This document shows positions 6,801 to 8,885 of a DNA stretch of 8,885 bases, piece by piece. Both the position numbers and the translations under genes were made by a program. The stretch's first letter is position 1. Each line of letters opens with the position of its first letter. This stretch comes from an uncultured Bacilli bacterium. GTDB lineage: Bacteria; Bacillota_I; Bacilli_A; RF39; UBA660. The stretch spans positions 1 through 8,885 of the forward strand of contig CANRKW010000043.1 of the NCBI GenBank assembly GCA_947631345.1, read 5' to 3'. The notes beneath the pieces were generated by a model. It searched no databases. It worked only from the letters and a program-made list of their open reading frames with translations, and was not told the origin of the DNA.

Positions 6801-7550
6801 ATGAAGAAGTTTTTGTCATTATTATTGTGTAGTCTCATAATTTTTCCTAACTTATTAAGAGCAAGTGAAATTACTGAAGAAGAAGTGGAAAAGGAAGTAG
6901 CTAGAACTACTAAATATTATAAAACTGTAACATCTAGAACTGTGTCTATTAATACTATAGATACTATAAAGCCTACAAGTTATACAGTTGAGGTAAGCGA
7001 AGACGAATATAATAGTATAAAACCAGAGGATGTTCCCCAAAGCGCGACAGTTGAAACTGAATATAAGAAGATGACAACATCTATTTTACAAAGTAATTCT
7101 AGGTATAAATATCAAGTGGTACTTGAATGGAAAAATATGCCTAAGAAAAGAAGTCATGATATTATAGGTATCGGTTATTATTCAGATGTTAAAGTGATTT
7201 TGAATCCAATATTATCAACTGAGTATTGCTTAAAAAGTGGATTCTGTGCATCTCAAGGAATGTATATTCCACAAATTTTCCACAATGGTGTAGGTGCTAG
7301 TTTAGATTTGCCTACTGGAGATTTAAAATCGCTAAAAACAACTTTCTATGTATATATAGATAAAGTAGATTCATCTGATGTTATAACATATCAAACTGCT
7401 GTCGGTGATTATGCACATGCTACATCTAATATATCTGAAGCAAATGCTCAAAGATACTCAATAGACATGGCTGGTATATTTTTAGATGGTGTAAGTGATT
7501 ATTATGACTCTATATCAGAAGCTAGAACGACTTGGTATGGAACTTGGTAA
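6801..7550 (+). CDS. Secreted protein of unknown function (signal peptide)
   Basis: 249 residues. ATG 6801 is preceded by AAAGGAGG (6781-6788) at 12-nt spacing. The N-terminus MKKFLSLLLCSLIIFPNLLRA is a typical signal peptide with probable signal-peptidase-I cleavage near LRA/SEIT. A Glu/Lys/Thr-rich segment follows (24-92), then an apparently beta-rich domain: RYKYQVVLEWKNMPKKRSHD (101-120), IIGIGYYSDVKVILNP, a pair of cysteines at 143 and 149 (EYCLKSGFCAS), YIPQIFHNGVGASLDLP, and a Trp/Tyr-rich end (TTWYGTW). The WKNMPKKRSHDIIGIG stretch reminds me of uncharacterised secreted Firmicutes proteins, but I cannot name a family. There are no cell-wall anchor, lipobox or catalytic motifs that I recognise. 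The protein is probably released or held non-covalently outside the cell. It lies immediately upstream of the structured RNA region. Confidence 0.78.
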   Translation: MKKFLSLLLCSLIIFPNLLRASEITEEEVEKEVARTTKYYKTVTSRTVSINTIDTIKPTSYTVEVSEDEYNSIKPEDVPQSATVETEYKKMTTSILQSNSRYKYQVVLEWKNMPKKRSHDIIGIGYYSDVKVILNPILSTEYCLKSGFCASQGMYIPQIFHNGVGASLDLPTGDLKSLKTTFYVYIDKVDSSDVITYQTAVGDYAHATSNISEANAQRYSIDMAGIFLDGVSDYYDSISEARTTWYGTW

Positions 7551-7654
7551 TTGGAAGTATAGAAAACAGTTGCCTATTGGAATAATAGGAAAAGAATCCC
7601 TGTCGGAGCCTTATAATAAAATATATTATAAATTATGTTAGGTTCTAATAGAAA

Positions 7655-7702
7655 ATGGTAAATTTCGTGATAGTTATAGAGATACAAAACAGAGTATGGG
7701 TT
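7655..7702 (+). repeat. Block X, copy 1 (ATGGTAAATTTCGTG ... GAGTATGGGTT)
   Basis: ATGGTAAATTTCGTG at 7655-7669 and GAGTATGGGTT at 7692-7702 recur identically at 8118-8132 and 8151-8161, with AGAGATA shared in the spacer (22 versus 18 nt). Copy 1 precedes the triplicated hairpin module and copy 2 follows it. The spacing difference breaks any common reading frame, so the conservation is not coding. Confidence 0.75.
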
Positions 7703-7729
7703 GACGAGAACGTTTAGAAAAATACTATA

Positions 7730-7832
7730 TTCCATGTTGAAAGATAGTGTGGCTCGATGTGGAACGTGGTAGAACATAAGAAAAGATTAAATCTTATAAG
7801 AAAATGCCTTTTTTAATTCCTTTAAGATTTAA
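7730..7832 (+). repeat. Two-hairpin RNA module, copy 1
   Basis: Hairpin A: TTCCATGTTG (7730-7739) pairs with CGATGTGGAA (7755-7764) around the loop AAAGATAGTGTGGCT. Hairpin B: TTAAATCTTA (7787-7796) pairs perfectly with TAAGATTTAA (7823-7832). A weaker inner stem lies inside B (AAGAA 7798-7802 with TTCCTT 7817-7822, one bulge). The linker contains ATAAGAAAAGA, shared with copy 3. Confidence 0.7.
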
Positions 7833-7851
7833 TAAAAAAATAAATTACTAT

Positions 7852-7955
7852 AATTCAGTGTCAAAAGATAGTTGGCTTGATATGAATTTTAGTAAGAAAA
7901 AAATAAAATTTTGGAGTTTATGAGAATACGTATTATTAATTCTATAAAACTCTAA
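7852..7955 (+). repeat. Two-hairpin RNA module, copy 2
   Basis: Hairpin A: AATTCA (7852-7857), bulged G, TGTCA (7859-7863) pair with TGATA (7878-7882) and TGAATT (7883-7888) around the loop AAAGATAGTTGGCT, one base shorter than in the other copies. Hairpin B: TTGGAGTTTAT (7911-7921) pairs with ATAAAACTCTAA (7944-7955, one bulge). The inner stem AGAAT/ATTCT (7923-7927, 7939-7943) carries the loop ACGTATTATTA. Confidence 0.7.
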
Positions 7956-8002
7956 AGAAAAAAAATTTTAACATTTTTAAATTGGTTTATGCACTTACCA
8001 TT

Positions 8003-8111
8003 GTTCTGTGTTGAAAGATAGTTCGGCTCAATGTGGAACATTTGGTAAAATAAGAAAAGAACATTAGATTTTTGTGTAGGACACGCATTATTAGTTCTAT
8101 TAAAATCTAAT
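8003..8111 (+). repeat. Two-hairpin RNA module, copy 3
   Basis: Hairpin A: GTTCTGTGTTG (8003-8013) pairs over 11 positions, including G-U pairs, with CAATGTGGAAC (8029-8039) around the loop AAAGATAGTTCGGCT. Hairpin B: ATTAGATTTT (8063-8072) pairs perfectly with AAAATCTAAT (8102-8111). The inner stem TAGGAC/GTTCTA (8077-8082, 8094-8099) carries the loop ACGCATTATTA, one base different from copy 2. Confidence 0.75.
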
Positions 8112-8117
8112 AATATT

Positions 8118-8161
8118 ATGGTAAATTTCGTGTAAAAAGAGATAATAAAAGAGTATGGGTT
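8118..8161 (+). repeat. Block X, copy 2
   Basis: Identical to copy 1 in ATGGTAAATTTCGTG (8118-8132) and GAGTATGGGTT (8151-8161), with a spacer 4 nt shorter. The TATGGGT at 8154-8160 can pair with ACCCATA at 8429-8435, just ahead of the terminator, and could close the 3' domain. Copy 1 has the same pairing potential. Confidence 0.75.
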
Positions 8162-8434
8162 ATTCCATTAATATTAAAAAAACTATGTGGGTGTGTGAAG
8201 CTTATACCCTTTGCACTACTAGTGCTTTCCTGGCTAAAAGCACATCCATATATAGATTCATATTTTTACTAAATAAAAAATATTCATTTTAAAGGTAGGT
8301 CTTGTTTAAATTTTTAGCAATTATTAATATCATAAATGTATTTTCCCTCCATCTAATTATGGACTTTCGTTTATGATATTAATTAATATTATAAAATTAC
8401 TTTTAAACGTGAAAACGTTTATTACTATACCCAT

Positions 8435-8461
8435 AAAGCACATTATATATGTGCTTTTTTT
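8435..8461 (+). terminator. Strong intrinsic terminator of the structured RNA
   Basis: AAAGCACAT (8435-8443) and ATGTGCTTT (8449-8457) form a perfect 9-bp stem with a 5-nt loop, running into seven Ts (8455-8461). It is the best terminator in the window and follows no protein-coding gene for almost 900 nt, which supports transcription of the region upstream. Confidence 0.9.
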
Positions 8462-8750
8462 CGATTAACCTTTAGGGCATGGTTTGCCTACAGCAAACCA
8501 AAAAATCATTCGTTAGACGATTGGAATTAAAATGCTAACAAGAAAACTATAAATGAAATCATAAATGGTAAAATCCTATAAATTTTAAAACTAGAGTATG
8601 TTTTTAATATAACTGCTAGTTTTTGAAATAATTTAGAAAGAAAAAAGATATTAAATTAATTATAAAAGGTGAAAAACTAGCTGATAAATAAAGTTATGAA
8701 TTATCAAGTAAAATTAAAAGTCTTAATAACTAGCATAATATTTTAAATAT
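8462..8750 (+). other. Non-coding stretch with hairpins and a degenerate block X copy
   Basis: No gene is seen. Contents: a perfect 8-bp hairpin TGGTTTGC (8480-8487) / GCAAACCA (8493-8500); ATGGTAAAATCC at 8565-8576 followed by GAGTATG at 8594-8600, in the same order and similar spacing as block X; and GCTAGTTTTT (8615-8624), which can pair either with AAAACTAG upstream (8587-8594) or with AAAAACTAGC downstream (8672-8681). These may be remnants of, or a second piece related to, the structured RNA. Confidence 0.4.
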
Positions 8751-8759
8751 TGCTATAAT
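8751..8759 (+). promoter_or_regulatory. Extended -10 promoter of the lipoprotein gene
   Basis: TGCTATAAT (TG at 8751-8752, TATAAT at 8754-8759) is a textbook extended -10 element. No good -35 is seen 17 bp upstream, which extended -10 promoters tolerate. The start would be near 8766, shortly before the Shine-Dalgarno AGGAGAGGAG (8773-8782). Confidence 0.65.
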
Positions 8760-8792
8760 TATTATATTAAATAGGAGAGGAGATGATTTTAT

Positions 8793-8885
8793 ATGAAGAA
8801 ATTTATTTGTATTTTATTATGTATTACTATATTAGGTTGTTTAACTGCTTGTAGTTTATATGATGACTATTCTAATAGAATAGAT
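8793..8885 (+). CDS. Lipoprotein, N-terminus only (3'-truncated by window edge)
   Basis: ATG 8793 has a strong AGGAGAGGAG at 8773-8782. An ATG at 8783 in another frame soon meets a stop and is rejected. The 31 visible residues, MKKFICILLCITILGCLTAC followed by SLYDDYSNRID, are a lipoprotein signal peptide. The lipobox LTAC puts the lipid-modified cysteine at residue 20, so the mature protein would be anchored outside the membrane. Nothing can be said about the mature domain. Confidence 0.85.
   Translation, partial: MKKFICILLCITILGCLTACSLYDDYSNRID

Larger units (their letters stand above)
7551..8461 (+). ncRNA. Candidate large structured non-coding RNA (about 0.9 kb)
   Basis: No credible gene lies here; all frames are broken by stops. 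The plus strand shows many stable hairpins. They are: 7573-7589 (CCTATT/AATAGG); 7611-7631 (TTATAATA/TATTATAA); three diverged copies of a two-hairpin module (7730-8111); a 14-bp interrupted stem, 8183-8196 with 8240-8255; a perfect 13-bp stem, 8324-8336 with 8370-8382; and a 7-bp stem capped by a GAAA tetraloop (8404-8421). A strong intrinsic terminator ends it at 8461. Loops in the repeated module are conserved while stems vary with compensation, which argues for function as RNA. The 5' end is uncertain because I see no clear promoter, so it may be processed from the secreted-protein transcript. Size and multi-domain character recall ROOL, GOLLD and OLE RNAs, but I cannot match it from memory. 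I saw no group II intron domain V, and no RNase P or tmRNA signature. Confidence 0.6.

Noticed and set aside
7574..7777. Minus-strand open frame of 67 codons in the RNA region
   Set aside because: No convincing start signal; its sequence is explained by hairpins on the other strand.
7730..8111. CRISPR array
   Set aside because: Only three copies, 123-150 nt apart, with diverged stems and conserved loops; no short exact repeats with unique spacers and no cas genes.
8112..8274. Plus-strand open stretch of about 53 codons through block X copy 2, suggesting a decayed gene
   Set aside because: Block X copy 1 carries the same sequence in a shifted frame with a stop, there is no start with a ribosome binding site, and structure explains the conservation better.
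7551..8461. Group II intron, RNase P RNA, tmRNA or SRP RNA
   Set aside because: I see no domain V with its AGC triad and GAAA loop, no conserved RNase P cores and no tag-peptide frame; the triplicated module fits none of these.

Overview
The window is a very AT-rich stretch of a low-GC Firmicutes-type chromosome. Codons end almost always in A or T, Shine-Dalgarno sites are of GGAGG type, and all Trp codons in the recognised genes are TGG. recX ends in TGA, so the standard bacterial code fits better than the Mycoplasma code. The combination of a DUF2779 nuclease, a 65-residue omega subunit, a B. subtilis-length RecX and a surface protein ending in a WWTASP...VRPVISL domain suggests an uncultured gut lineage near the Mollicutes/Erysipelotrichales (RF39-like). 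That placement is inference from gene content; there is no rRNA here.

Layout. 1-285 is the 3' end of a secreted or surface protein. Its last domain is about 62% GC and strongly depleted in A over nt 67-180, unlike anything else in the window; I read this as a likely variable region of a diversity-generating retroelement (DGR). A terminator follows. 389-3612 is a forward cluster: a Cas4-like/DEDD double nuclease (DUF2779), rpoZ (RNA polymerase omega), recX and a small membrane protein, ending in a bidirectional terminator. 3643-4995 (minus) is an Xre-type regulator carrying five membrane segments. It is divergent from a metallo-beta-lactamase-fold hydrolase (5129-5827) across an intergenic region with three AGTTG boxes spaced exactly 21 bp. 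5916-6659 is a second, single-pass membrane-anchored Xre regulator. 6801-7550 encodes a secreted protein of unknown family behind a hairpin-rich leader.

The most unusual part is 7551-8461, about 0.9 kb without a credible gene. It folds into many hairpins and ends in an excellent intrinsic terminator. It contains three diverged copies of a two-hairpin module. In both hairpins the loops are conserved while the stems change in a compensatory way, the hallmark of a structured RNA. A further sequence block occurs before and after the triplicated part. I call this a candidate large structured non-coding RNA. I cannot tell without a covariance-model search whether it is new or belongs to a known large class such as ROOL, GOLLD or OLE. 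The remaining 330 nt before a lipoprotein start (8793) hold more hairpins and a degenerate copy of the same block.

How the parts work together: rpoZ and recX are housekeeping genes. The two membrane-tethered regulators around the hydrolase look like a small envelope-sensing unit. The RNA sits between two exported-protein genes, and its link to them is unknown.
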